Of a stretch of DNA of 64,000 nucleotides, positions 46,101 to 57,023 are shown piece after piece. Origin of the DNA: Triglochin maritima (lineage: Eukaryota; Streptophyta; Magnoliopsida; Alismatales; Juncaginaceae). Position numbers and translations under genes: made by a program. The notes beneath the pieces are model-generated. The model saw only the letters and a program-made list of their open reading frames with translations, had not been told where the DNA came from and ran no database searches. Location of the stretch: the NCBI GenBank assembly GCA_963682175.1, contig OY821791.1, forward strand, positions 21,232,542 through 21,296,541. Reading direction: 5' to 3'. Position 1 is the stretch's first letter. Every line of letters begins with the position of its first letter.

Positions 46101-46961
46101 AAGAGAAGAGGTGCAAGGAAGGGAAGGAGGAGATAGAGAGAGAGCGTGTTCCCCCTCCTTCTCATCTTCCCCGTCCACCCCTTCTCTCTATCCCCTCTCT
46201 TCCTATCCTTCTCGCCCTCTTGCTCCTCGCTTCCTTCTCTCCTTGTCAGGATAACAAGGTAGAAGGAGAGAGGTAGAAGGACAAGGAGAAATGGAACGAG
46301 TGAGAAGGAGAAGAGAAAGTGGATAAGAGGGAGAACGAGAGAGAATGAGAAAAGGAGAAGCGAGAGAAGAGGGGAGAGAGAGAAAGAGAGAGGGATAAGA
46401 GGGAGAGGCCGGAGAGAAGAAGGAGAAGGGGAGAAGAAGGAGACGAAGAGAAGGAGAAGAGGGAGGAGGAGGGGAGAGGTAGGCAAGAGTAGAGAGAGGG
46501 AGAGCGAGAACGAGAGATTGAGATGGGAGAGTGGAGAAAAGAGGATAAGAAGAGTAGAGAGAGAAGGAAGAGGGAGAGAGGAGGAGAATAGAGAAGAGGA
46601 GAGAGGAGGAGAGAGGGAGAGAGGATAAAGATGGGAAAAGGAGAGAAACGGAGAAACGAGAGAAGTAGACGGAGAAGGAGAGAGGACAGATAAGAAGGAA
46701 GAGAGAGAGCGAGAGAAGGAGGGATTGGACAGGAGGATAAGAGGGAGATAGAGAATGAAGGAGAAGAGGGAAGAGGAGGGTGACAAGGAGAGAAGGAACG
46801 AGAGAGGTAGAGAAGAGAGGGAAGGAGGAGAGAAGAGGAAGAGAGAGAAGGGAGAAGAGATAGGGGGAGAAGGACTGGGATAGAAGGAGAGACAACGAGA
46901 GAAAGAGAGAGGGGAGGAGAAGGGAAAGAGGAGGACAGAGAAGGGTACGAAGAGGGAGAGG

Positions 46962-46997
46962 GAAGAAGAAGAAGAAGAAGAAGAAGAAGAAGAAGAG
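46962..46997. repeat. GAA microsatellite
   Basis: About twelve GAA units in a row inside GA-5. At the corresponding place in other tracts (near 8652 and 19664) there are only three to five units, so the run expanded here. Confidence 0.9.
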
Positions 46998-47531
46998 AGA
47001 AGGATAAGGAGAGAAAAAGGGGAGAGATATAAGAAAGAAGGGAGAGGAGAAGGAATATGAGGGAGATAGAAATGTGGAGAGAGAGAGAGAGAATGAGAAG
47101 AGGGGAGAGTGGGAGAGAAGAGAGAGGGGTAGAGAGGTAGTGCGAGAGAGACAGAGAGAAGGGAGAGACAGAGAGAGAGAAGGGAGAGGAGAGAAGAGGA
47201 GAGGAGGCATGGGAGAAGAGAGAGAAGGACATAGAAGGAGAGAGTAAATGAGAAGGGAGAGAGGAGAGGAAGGATAATGACAATGAGGGAGGAGAGAGGA
47301 GGGAAGAAGGGAAGACAGAGGAGAAGAAGAAGAAGAAGAGGAGAGGGAGGTAGAGAAGACAAGGACAAGAGAGAGAAGGATAGAGACGGAGAAGAGGGAT
47401 ATGGATAAGGAGAGAAGAGAGAAGGAGAATAAAGTAGAAGAGGGGGAGAAGGGAGAGAAGGGAAGAGAGAGGAGGGAGAGATAGAGCGAGAGGAGTAGAA
47501 GGAGGAAGTGGGGGAGGTGGATAAGAAGGAG

Positions 47532-47536
47532 AGGGA
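47532..47536 (+). other. Target-site duplication of the Athila-like element (left)
   Basis: AGGGA at 47532-47536 is repeated at 56078-56082. Removing the element restores the GA consensus GGAGAGGGACAAAAGGGAG, as seen at 20214-20232, which proves insertion into a GA tract. Confidence 0.92.
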
Positions 47537-48938
47537 TGATTGACATCATTTCATGCTTATATTTGTATCTTATATCCATTATCTTTCACCTAAACAATGC
47601 TATGTTACGAGTTTTATGTTTAGTTTTCAGGAATAAATAGGTTTGAAGAGATGAAGCATAAAAGGACCCAAAAGCTGGGAAAAAGGACTAAATTGTGAGA
47701 TCTGGGGATTCAGATGCAAGGGAGAAAGACCTGAACGTAAGACAGAAGGACCTAAGAGCAAAACAGAATACTCCACACCATCATGGGGTGTATTTTAGCA
47801 ATTCGATTCGGGTCGGAGCTCTAACAAACCAATTAAATGCATCCAAGACCAGCAAATATACCAAGAAAAGCCAAAAACAAAAATGAGCAGGATATGAACC
47901 ATATAGACCGCCAATGGGCGGTCCAAGACCGCTAATTGGCGGTCCATTTTGGCCCAAATCCGCTACAATTTCTCCCGCACATGTATTAGAGGAGGGTTAG
48001 GCAATTTTTGGTATCTGTTTAGTCCCACATCGGGGGATTGTCCCGATTTGCCTTTTTCCATGGCTATAAATAGAACTCTTCACCTTCCATAATCACTCCA
48101 TATTTTAAGTGGCTATTCTTCCTACTAGAAGTGAGGCCTTGAAGCACACACTAAAGTAGGAGGATGCTACTTTGAATGTGAGTCATTTTAATACAAGTTT
48201 TCTTTATTATGTAGTTTGTTTTATGTTTCTTGTTTTGCTTTGCTTAATCTCATTCCATTAGTTTTATTAGCTTAGTTAATATGTTTTCTTTGTTTAGTTT
48301 AATAATTAGTGTAATGTTTAGTGAGTAGTTCCATCCCCTTTGGGGGGTGGAGTAGATGTACATACATGCAAATGAGAATGGATTGAATGCTTTATTTCCA
48401 ATGTGTTGATAAAATATGAATGTATGCTTGCTTGTTTAGGATAGAATTTATAACTTGATGAGTTTTGCCAAAAATGATTAGACACCTCTAATGCTTGTTT
48501 AGGTTCTGAAATAAACATCTTGCATATGTAAATGTTAATCAACTAAGTTGGTGAATAGATTGATAGGTTTTGCCACAACATTTAGACACTTCCTATGCAT
48601 GATAACACCACCTTTATTTGTGTTTAAAGAATGTGTTCAACACCCACCTCTTTGCTTGTGTGCACTCACTCCACCCCTTAGGTGTTTTCCCATTTCTGTA
48701 TTTCAGCATTCTTCTTTTGTTCTTAGCTTAGTTGTCATTTCATTGTTTGTTTTTTTCGTTCGCATTTCATACTTCTTAGTGTAGTTTAGTGTAGAGTAGC
48801 ATAATCAATCTTTCTCCCCCAATTTTTGCCATTTGATTTCTGATAAACAAGAGGCTGCTCACCTCCCTGAGGACGATCCGTATTTGCCACCGCTTCAATG
48901 CGGCCGTGCACTTGCGGTTTTAAATAAAACGTTCAACA
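47537..48938 (+). repeat. 5' LTR of the Athila-like element
   Basis: 1402 bp, TGATTGACATC ... GTTCAACA. It differs from the 3' LTR (1383 bp) by scattered substitutions and one extra copy of a unit of about 19 bp containing GACCGCCAATGGGCGGTCC near 47908-47926. Confidence 0.94.
48022..48073 (+). promoter_or_regulatory. 5' LTR promoter: U-snRNA-like upstream element and TATA box
   Basis: GTCCCACATCG at 48022-48032 matches the plant U-snRNA upstream sequence element RTCCCACATCG. TATAAATAG starts at 48065, leaving 32 bases between. The identical arrangement is in the 3' LTR. Transcription would start near 48095. Motif identity is seen; function is inferred. Confidence 0.55.
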
Positions 48939-48944
48939 AGTTTT

Positions 48945-48962
48945 TGGCGCCGTTGCCGGGGA
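48945..48962 (+). other. Primer binding site, tRNA-Asp
   Basis: TGGCGCCGTTGCCGGGGA is complementary to the 3' end of plant tRNA-Asp(GTC) over 18 bases. It lies 6 bases after the LTR end. This primer is characteristic of the Athila group. Confidence 0.93.
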
Positions 48963-50000
48963 GGTGCCAGTCCAGACTCTTGTTTGGACAATTCGAGTGG
49001 ATTTAATTTTTGTCTTGTAGTTTGCGTTGTTTCAAGAGACTCACATTGAGAAGGAGAAGAATCTGGTGAAGTTTGGAGGCTGACTGAGAGAAGAAGACCG
49101 CCAATCAGCCGTCTACAACCGCCAACTAGCGGTCTGGTTATTTCATTTCACCTCTAAATTTCTGTGGAGTATTTCTTTATCTGATATAGTGATCTGGGAC
49201 TCAATTTGGCATGTATTGACTTATAGTTTGTCCCCAGATCAATAATCAAACCTCCTTTAAGCAACTTGGACCCTAAAACTCAAAGCAAATGATTAGGCAT
49301 TCTTTTTGTTTAGGTCATGCATCATGTATGTGACTTAGGCATATAGATTGTCTTTCATTTTAGCTTTATTTTCAGTTGCTGAGTGCTGGCGTGAGGTACG
49401 CACCTTCTACTCTCATGTATTTCGTATGAACATGCATTAGTTAGTAGGAAGTGCATTGAAACAAGTGTGAGTTGAGCGTTTGTTTGTAGAGTTGATTGCT
49501 GATTAGGACTCCAAAACGCTACAAAGGAGGGGCTGTCCCATAAAAGATAAGGTGGGGGATTTCATCACCCTTTCCTCCGCTCCACAAACCACACTAATCA
49601 AGAGCCTAATTTTTAAAATTAAGTAGACATTGGCCCTAAGGATTTCGGGCGCATTTGGAGAGTGATCCGGTCCCGACCGTCATGACCTGATCGGCGTTGC
49701 CCACTTTGTCGATAGTAGGAGAGACGAGATCCCCGGATCTTGGCTCACTTGCTGGGCTTTGTGGTCCTCGTCGTTGGGAGGTGAGGCATGTTGAGGCCGT
49801 GTGACCTCGTAGTTAGGCGTCGTCTAGCTGTAAGGACCTATAGCGACCTTAGGATTGCTTGAGCCTTGTTTGCCTGTGTGCTTCTACCTGTACCCATCCG
49901 CCGTAGCATAACGACTTCTTACCTTCTCTCCTGAGTCATTCTTTCTCTCCTGTGTTCCCCCGTCTGCTCCTCTACGCACATTCTTTGTTAAAAAAAAGTT
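48963..50000 (+). other. Leader between primer site and gag
   Basis: About 1 kb without a credible frame. Near 49098-49140 it repeats the LTR palindrome type (GACCGCCAATCAGC, CCGCCAACTAGCGGTC). It is expected to contain packaging and dimerisation signals, which I cannot point to. Confidence 0.65.
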
Positions 50001-53000
50001 TTGGTTTGTGTGTGTGCACCTTTGTGCATGCTTTCGTGGACACAAGACGAGAGTGGTCGTTTGACGAGGCGCGTTGTCAACCCGGCTTCGGTAGTTGACT
50101 TCTCGATGCCTTCCTCTTCTCGTGTTGCACTCAGTCCGGGTTCAATGGCTGCTCATTTCCGTGAGGAGGAGCAGTTGCTGGACCCACCTGTTCCACCTGT
50201 GCTTCCTGTTGTGGCTCCCATACCTCTACGCGATCGATGCTACCCGAGACGTACTGCTCTACCCTCATGCATCGTATTGCCAGAGGCAAATAAGAACCAT
50301 TTTGAGGTTAAGCCTCAGTTTATTTCCATGCTCCCTCACTTCACTGGGAAAGGTGACCCCTATATCTTTCTCAGGGAATTTGAGGAGGTCTGTGCTATGT
50401 TCAAGCTGCAACAACTTAGCACAGACTCCATCCATCTTAGGCTTGTCCCCTTTGCGCTGAAGGATGATGCCAAGAAGTGGTTGTACAGCAACCAAGCGAA
50501 TTCCTTTAGGAGTTGGGATGAGTTTCAATCTGCATTCCTCAAGAAGTACTTCCCAAATCATCGGACTCAAAAATTGAGGAACGAAATCAATTCGTTCTAT
50601 CAACTTGAGACTGAGACATTTCATGCATATATAGAGAGGTTCAAGGAGCTACTATCCTCATGCCCTCACCATGGTATTGAGTTGTGGCATCTTTGTCAGA
50701 TTGTTTACGAGGGTCTTCACATCCCGTCCCGAACGCTCCTTGAGTCCATGTGTCAAGGAGAGTTCTTGGGAAAGGATGAAAGGGAGGCATGGGTTTTCCT
50801 AGAAGACCTTGCTGAGAAAACAATGCAATGGGAGAGTGTAAGGGAGCCACCTGCATCATCTAGTATAGGAGCGAGGATCGCGAATGCAAACTCGACTAGA
50901 TCGGGTGCCGCATTTGCTATCGATACCACTACGACCACCGAGGCACGCATGGCGGCCTTAATGCGTCGTATGGATTCGATTGAGCTCCAAAACCAACAAG
51001 GTGCACCTCACATGTCCACATCTAGGCCAGTTCCCTGTCATTCATGTGGTAGGGTAGGTCATGTAGAAAGAGAGTGTGTGTCTATTCGTCCTTACAGAGC
51101 TAGGAATGACCCATACTCGTCATCTTATAATCCTGGATGGAGGAACCATCCCAATTTTTCATGGAACCAAACCAATGCCCCGGGTGGTCCTTCAAACTCC
51201 TGTAGACCACATTACCAATCACACCAACCTCCCATGCATGCACATTCATATTAGCCACCCCAAGCGCAAACCACCAATCAATCAGGTTTCCCAAATTCCA
51301 ATAATATGGAAACCCGATTCAATTCGCTTGAGACCTTGACTCGTGGACTTGAAAACTCAATGAATTTTTTTATGTCAACCACTAGTCGAGTTCTCACTTC
51401 AAATCAGCAGACCATCAAATCTCTAGAGCTTCAGATGGGCCAATTGGCCCAGTCTGTACATGAACGAGAGAGAGGGTCTTTTCCTAGCCAGCCTGAGGCT
51501 AACCCCCGTATGTACCAACAACAACACATGCAAAATGAGAATGTGGTACCTCAGGGGAGGCAAGTGAACCATGTGGAGGAACCTGTTCACCATGTCAATT
51601 CCATTGTGACCTTAAGGAATGGAAAACAGGTTGACAATCACATTTCCTTGCCACAACAACCACCATCTATGCAGCCCCTCAGTGGGAATGGTTGTGAAGA
51701 AGAGGCTAAGGGTGAGGGTAATACACCAAAGTTTTCTTCTCAGGCACCGCAGAAAACCTACCTGCCAAAAGCTCCCTATCCAAGTAGGTTAACCAAAAAG
51801 CAGAGTGACAACATGGACAAGATATTAGAGGTGTTTAAGCAAGTAAAGGTTAACATCCCCTTGTTGGATGTCATCCAACAAATACCTCAATATGCCAAAG
51901 TGTTGAAGGATCTCTGCACAACCAAGAGGAAGACCAATATTCCTAAGAAAGCATTCTTGGCTGCAAATATCAGCTCACTTTTGTCCAATCCCACCTACAC
52001 AAAATACAAGGACCCTAGGTGTCCTACTATTCAGTGTACGATAGGGGACACTAGAATAAGCAATGTTTTGCTTGATTAAGGATCAACGGTCAACCTCCTC
52101 CCATTCTCTGTTTATCAACAGTTGAACTTGGGAGAATTGAAACCAGCTAAGATCATCCTCCAATTGGCGGATAGATCCATTCGTATTCCCATGGGGATTA
52201 TCGAGGACGTGCTTATCAAAGTTGGAGATTTTATATTTCCAGTCGATTTTGTTGTCCTCGATACCAATCCTGTTGCGAACACCCACTCTCAAATACCTTT
52301 GATTTTGGGTAGACCATTTCTGGCCACCTCCAATGCCTTGATTAATTGTAGAAATGGTCTCATGAAGCTCTCATTCGGTAACATGAGTGCCGAGTTTCAT
52401 GTGTTCAACTCTGGTAGGCAACAGGAACCCATGGATGAACCTTTAAATCTACATCTCATCCGCCAATTGGAGAAAGCACCACAAAATCAACGAACACCCC
52501 TAACCCCAATGCAACCCATTGAGAATGTTCATGGGCCCAGAGAAAACTCATTGCCTGTCTTCGCAATGCAACAGAGTGAGCTGGCCTCGAACATGAATGT
52601 CCAAAGGGAGTGTTTGTTGCATGATTCAGTTGAGGGTACTAGTGAGAGTGAGACACCTCATCATGTGCCTATACCAAAAGGTGTCTCTACCTCATGTCCC
52701 ATGGCCATTGACCCATTTGAGCTTCATATTGACTCCAACAAGGACCCACCTATTACCAAGCTTATGCTTGATGATCTAAATGATGGTGGGAGGTCCTTGT
52801 TGGATAACTTGGGGAGAAGCCCCATTCATAGTGATGCAAGTCTGCTGCATCCATCGAATGAGCCTGAGGAACTCATTCCGATGCACCCTCCTATTGGTTG
52901 GAGGGTTTTCTTCGATGAGAAATTAAACCCTAGTGAGGCAACACAACTTCATTCTTTGTTGCCCACACCAAACCAATATCATGAGGGGTTCGAGCCTTTT

Positions 53001-53108
53001 AGCTTTGACCTTTCACCCCTCATGACACCTCAGAGTACCAGTGAAGTTTGCCCATCTCGGCAAGTCTCTGGTCCTCATGACTTGATGTTCTCATTTGATG
53101 TTCCTTGA
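50001..53108 (+). pseudogene. Athila-like gag-protease polyprotein (two in-frame stops)
   Basis: One frame runs from 50001 to 53108, broken only by TAG 51252-51254 and TAA 52077-52079. Gag (Retrotrans_gag) covers about residues 100-290: MLPHFTGKGDPYIFLREFEE, KWLYSNQANSFRSWDEFQSA, LKKYFPNHRTQKLRNEINSF. The knuckle CHSCGRVGHVEREC fits CX2CX4HX4C. The aspartic protease shows VLLD-stop-GSTVNLLP, so the stop sits inside the active-site motif; the later block PLILGRPFLATSNALI is intact. About 220 residues after the protease have no family match and end at FDVP. RT does not follow. The true start may be a later Met, for example 50106. Confidence 0.9.
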
Positions 53109-54679
53109 CCAAATGATTATGAGAATATCGTTGCTGCTGTGTATATCATGTTAAAAATCAAAAAAAAAAGAAAAGAAAAAAACGAGTAATAAAAGACTCC
53201 TTCAGTGAGCATCGATTGTTGTGGGCCCCAACCCTTGTGTACTTGGGCCCAATTTCTTCACGTATTTATCTCCCTTCTTCAGCTTCTCACAGGTTTTGAG
53301 GGAAGTTGGATTTGTGTCCATCAACATGACCCTGAACATTCCTTTGTACTTCATGTTGGTGAGATCTTTCCTTTTTCATGCATATATCCATGTAGTATCT
53401 TGTTTACATTCATTGAGGACAATGCATGAAGTAGGTGTAAGGGGTGTTTTACGTGTGTACATAGTTGAGTCTTTTTCCTTTGATTTTATTTTCTTTTGTG
53501 TGCATTGTTAGGGTCATGTTAGTGTGCTGCATTTAATATCGATATATCTGCTTGCCATGATCCTTGGGTGACTTGTCTTCTTTTGCTTGCCTAGTGCTTT
53601 AAAATTTCCACATTTCTTTCAAAATCTTCATGTGTTTGCGAAAGAAAATGTTTTATGGGTTTTGCGTGTGTTTAGCATGTGCAAAACCGTTGAGAGGCAA
53701 AGTAAGAAGAAAGCTCCCAAAATTGTCTTCAACTTGATGCATTAGGATTTCTAGTTTACTGGCTTTAGGTCTTACCGAGTCGTTAGGATGCACCCCGATT
53801 TTCCCTCGGGGAGCGTGTAATCCTAGGGTTTCAACACTCAAACATTTAAAGAAGTCCACCCTGAACCTTGTGAGTGAAATAATTCGTGTCTGTTAGTATA
53901 AGGAAGCTTGTCGTTGTCAAGGGCCCTTAATCTCTTTTTGTGAAACTTAAGTGTAGGGGTTTTGGTTCCCATGTAGATAAGTAAATAAGTGGTGTTCTCT
54001 CATCTCGCACGACTCCTATCACTCGGGAAAGTTGGTCTGAGGGGACTTTGTGCCGGGTGTTTTCGAGTCATCTGACTTGGGATGCACCGACCGAACTCCC
54101 ATTACACGGGTGGTAGGGATCGCACTATGTGGAGATTTGTGGGAAGGTGTACGTGATAGTGTAAGTCCTCATAGGCAATGATGCACGAAACCTGACCCTG
54201 GGAGAATCAAACACCAACCAATAAAATGCTCCAAAGAAAAAGAAAAAAAAAGAAAAAAAAGGAAAAAAAAAAGTCAAATAAGAACCAAAATGGACTTTAC
54301 ACATTGTATCACATTCAGAAGTTAAGGTTGCCCATGTCTTTCACTTAAGTCCTTAACTAACTTTCACAAATAACTCATTAGGCTAGGTGTGTGGACCGAT
54401 TACATATATAGAGTCGACCCGTAGTATTACCGCATCCCATGATCGACAATATGAGTCCAACGAGTCGTGTAGCTAGATTGATTAATGCATCTTGTTCGGA
54501 TTTTGTGGGTGTATCCGCTGAAAACCCTCAGGAGACAACACTCCTCCTTGGCAACAAGGAGGTTTAACGGCTTATTGCACGTGCTAAGTGCAACCGTGAT
54601 TCCTACGAAAGTGAGTTACGATTTCTTGTTTTTCGTATGCTTTTCTCTTTCTTTGTTTTGCTCGGGACTAGCAAAAGTT
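53109..54679 (+). other. Non-coding region between gag-protease and the 3' LTR
   Basis: About 1.6 kb where pol and an env-like frame would lie in complete Athila elements. I see no RT, integrase or env-like similarity in any frame. A-rich runs occur at about 53159-53182 and 54236-54273. Confidence 0.7.
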
Positions 54680-54694
54680 AGGTGTGGGGGTATT
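54680..54694 (+). other. Polypurine tract of the Athila-like element
   Basis: AGGTGTGGGGGTATT directly precedes the 3' LTR start TGATTGAC. Position and composition fit the plus-strand primer. Confidence 0.85.
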
Positions 54695-56077
54695 TGATTG
54701 ACATCATTTCATGCTTATATTTGTATCTTATATCCATTATCTTTCAACTAAACAATGCTATGTTACGAGTTTTATGTTTAGTTTTCAGGAATAAATAGGT
54801 TTGAAGAGATGAAGCATAAAAGGACCCAAAAGCTAGGAAAAAGGACTGAATTGAGAGATCTGGGGACTGAGATGCAAAGGACAAGGACCTGAACGTAAGA
54901 TAGAAGGACCTAAGAGCAAAACAGAATACTCCACACCATCATGGGGAGTATTTTAGCAATTCGATTCGGGCCGGAGCTCTAACAAACCAATTAAATGTAT
55001 CCAAGACCAACAAATATACCAAGAAAAGCCCACAACAAAAATGAGCAGGATCTGAACCATATAGACCGCTAATTGGCGGTCCATTTTGGCCCAAATCCGC
55101 TACAATTTCTCCCGCACATGTATTAGAGGAGGTTTAGGCTATTTTTGGTATATGTTTAGTCCCACATCGGGGGATTGTCCCGATTTGCCTTTCTCCATGG
55201 CTATAAATAGAACTCTTCACCTTCCATTGTAATCACTCCATATTTTAAGTGGCTATTCTTCCTACTAGAAGTGAGGCCTTGAAGCACACACTAAAGTAGG
55301 AGAATGCTACTTTTAATGTGAGTCATTTTAATACAAGTTTTCTTTATTATGTTGTTTGTTTTATGTTTCTTGTTTTGCTTTGCTTAATCTCATTTCATTA
55401 GTTTTATTAGCTTAGTTAATATGCTTTCTTTGTTTAGTTTAATAATTAGTGTAATGTTTAGTGAGTAGTTTCATCCCCTTTGAGGGGTGGAGTAGATGTA
55501 CATACATGCAAATGAGAATGGATTGAATGCTTTATTTCCAATGTGTTGATAAAACATGAATGTATGCTTGCTTGTTTGGGATAGAATTTATAACTTGATG
55601 AGTTTTGCCAAAAATGATTAGACACCTCTCATGCTTGTTTAGGTTCTGAAATAAACATCTTGCATATGTAAATGTTAATCAACTAAGTTGGTGAATAGAT
55701 TGATAGGTTTTCCACAACATTTAGACACTTCCTATGCATGATAACACCACCTTTATTTGTGCTTAAAGAATGTGTTCAACACCCACCTCTTTGCTTGTGT
55801 GCACTCACTCCACCCCTTAGGGGTTTTTCCATTTCTGTATTTCAGCATTCTTCTTTTGTTCTTATCTTAGTTGTCATTTCATTGTTTGTTTCTTTCGTTT
55901 GCATTTCATACTTCTTAGCGTAGTTTAGTGTAGAGTAGCATAATCAATCTTTCTCCCCCAATTTTTGCCACTTGATTTCTGATAAACAAGAGGCTGCTCG
56001 CCTCCCTGAGGACGACCCGTATTTGCCACCGCTTCAACGCGGCCGTGCACTTGCGGTTTTAAATAAAACGTTCAACA
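54695..56077 (+). repeat. 3' LTR of the Athila-like element
   Basis: 1383 bp, TGATTGACATC ... GTTCAACA, followed by AGGGA. It has one GACCGCTAATTGGCGGTCC unit (near 55063-55081) where the 5' LTR has two. The snRNA-like element is at 55159-55169 and TATAAATAG at 55202. Confidence 0.94.
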
Positions 56078-56082
56078 AGGGA

Positions 56083-56925
56083 CAAAAGGGAGATAGAGAA
56101 GGAGAAAGAAGAGGGGAAAGAAGAGAGGAGTGAGATAAGAAGAGGGCGAAGGAGAGTGGAGAGAGAGGGATATGAGGAGACAAAGAAGGAAGGTGAGGGA
56201 GAAAAGTAGAAGAGAGAAGGAACGAGAGGAATAGGAGGAGGAGGAGGGAGAGCGAGAGAGGAGAGGAAGAGAGGGGAGGAGAGAGGGGGAAGGAGAAGAG
56301 GGATGGGACGGAGGGATATGAGGAAAGAGGGGAGGAAGAAGTAGAGGAGGAAAGGGAGAAGGGAGGAGAGAGAGAAGAAGAATGGGTAGAGGATAGAGAA
56401 GGAAGGAGGATAAGAGGGAATAGGGAAGGTAACGTGATAGAGAAGGGAGGGTAGAGGTAGAGAATGAGAATGAGAGGGAGTAGGAGCGAGAGAGATAGAG
56501 GAGGAGAGACGAAACGAGAGAGGAGGAGGGGGACAAGAAGAAAAGAAGGGGAGAGGAGAGGAGGAGAGAAAAGGGGGAGGGGTGTGAGTGATAAAACAGA
56601 GATGAGGGAAGAGAAGAGGATAGGAGAGAGAAGAAGAGGGAGAAGGGGAGAGGGGAACGTAGAGGGAGAAAGAGAAAAGGTGCAAGGAAGGGAAGGAGGA
56701 GATAGAGAGAGAACGTGTTCCCCCTCTTTCTCATCTTCCCCGTCCTTCCCTTCTCTTTATTCCCTCTCTTCCTATCCTTCTCCCCCTCTCGCTCCTCGCT
56801 TCCTTCTCTCCAGGTCAGGATAACGAGAAGGGTGGAGAGATAGAGAAGGAGAGGAGGGATAAGAAGGAAGGGAGAGGAGAAGGAGGGGGGGGGAAGGTGT
56901 TGTGGTGAGTAGATCCAACACTTGG
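56083..56925 (+). repeat. Purine-rich tract GA-6
   Basis: Continuation of the GA unit interrupted by the Athila-like element. It includes GTGAGTGATAAAACAGAGATG near 56584 and the pyrimidine block at 56718-56817. It ends in the leader of LINE-F. A run of G lies near 56885-56893. Confidence 0.88.
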
Positions 56926-57023
56926 ATGGGAGGAGAGAGAAGCTCTGGTGCGCATGGGGAGCCCTGGCTCCTCTAGGGTTGTGACTCTATTTCTTCACCA
57001 AATTGCTTGATTTCTTCACCAAA

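Larger units (their letters stand above)
43148..47536 (+). repeat. Purine-rich tract GA-5, higher-order array
   Basis: 4.4 kb of G+A DNA, the longest tract. Landmarks recur in order: GACATAGAAGGAGAGAG at about 43366, 45162 and 47229; the pyrimidine block at 44310-44409 and 46149-46248. This gives more than two head-to-tail units of about 1.8-2.1 kb. Each unit resembles GA-2 as a whole. The left end follows the LINE-E poly(A); the right end is interrupted by the Athila-like insertion. Very long minus-strand open frames (up to about 800 codons) rich in Ser, Leu and Pro are a composition effect. Confidence 0.9.
47537..56077 (+). mobile_element. Athila-like Ty3/gypsy element, gag-protease only (non-autonomous)
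   Basis: 8541 bp, bordered by AGGGA duplications: LTR 47537-48938, tRNA-Asp primer site, leader, one gag-protease frame (50001-53108), a 1.6 kb non-coding stretch, polypurine tract, and LTR 54695-56077. RT, RNase H and integrase are absent and no decayed remains of them are visible. The primer site and polypurine tract are the type found in Athila-group elements. It must have been copied by enzymes from a related element. Confidence 0.93.

Noticed and set aside
48548..48784. Small frame in the Athila-like LTR (also 55738-55923)
   Set aside because: It lies in the R-U5 part of both LTRs, differs between the copies by frame-changing indels and has no known domain.
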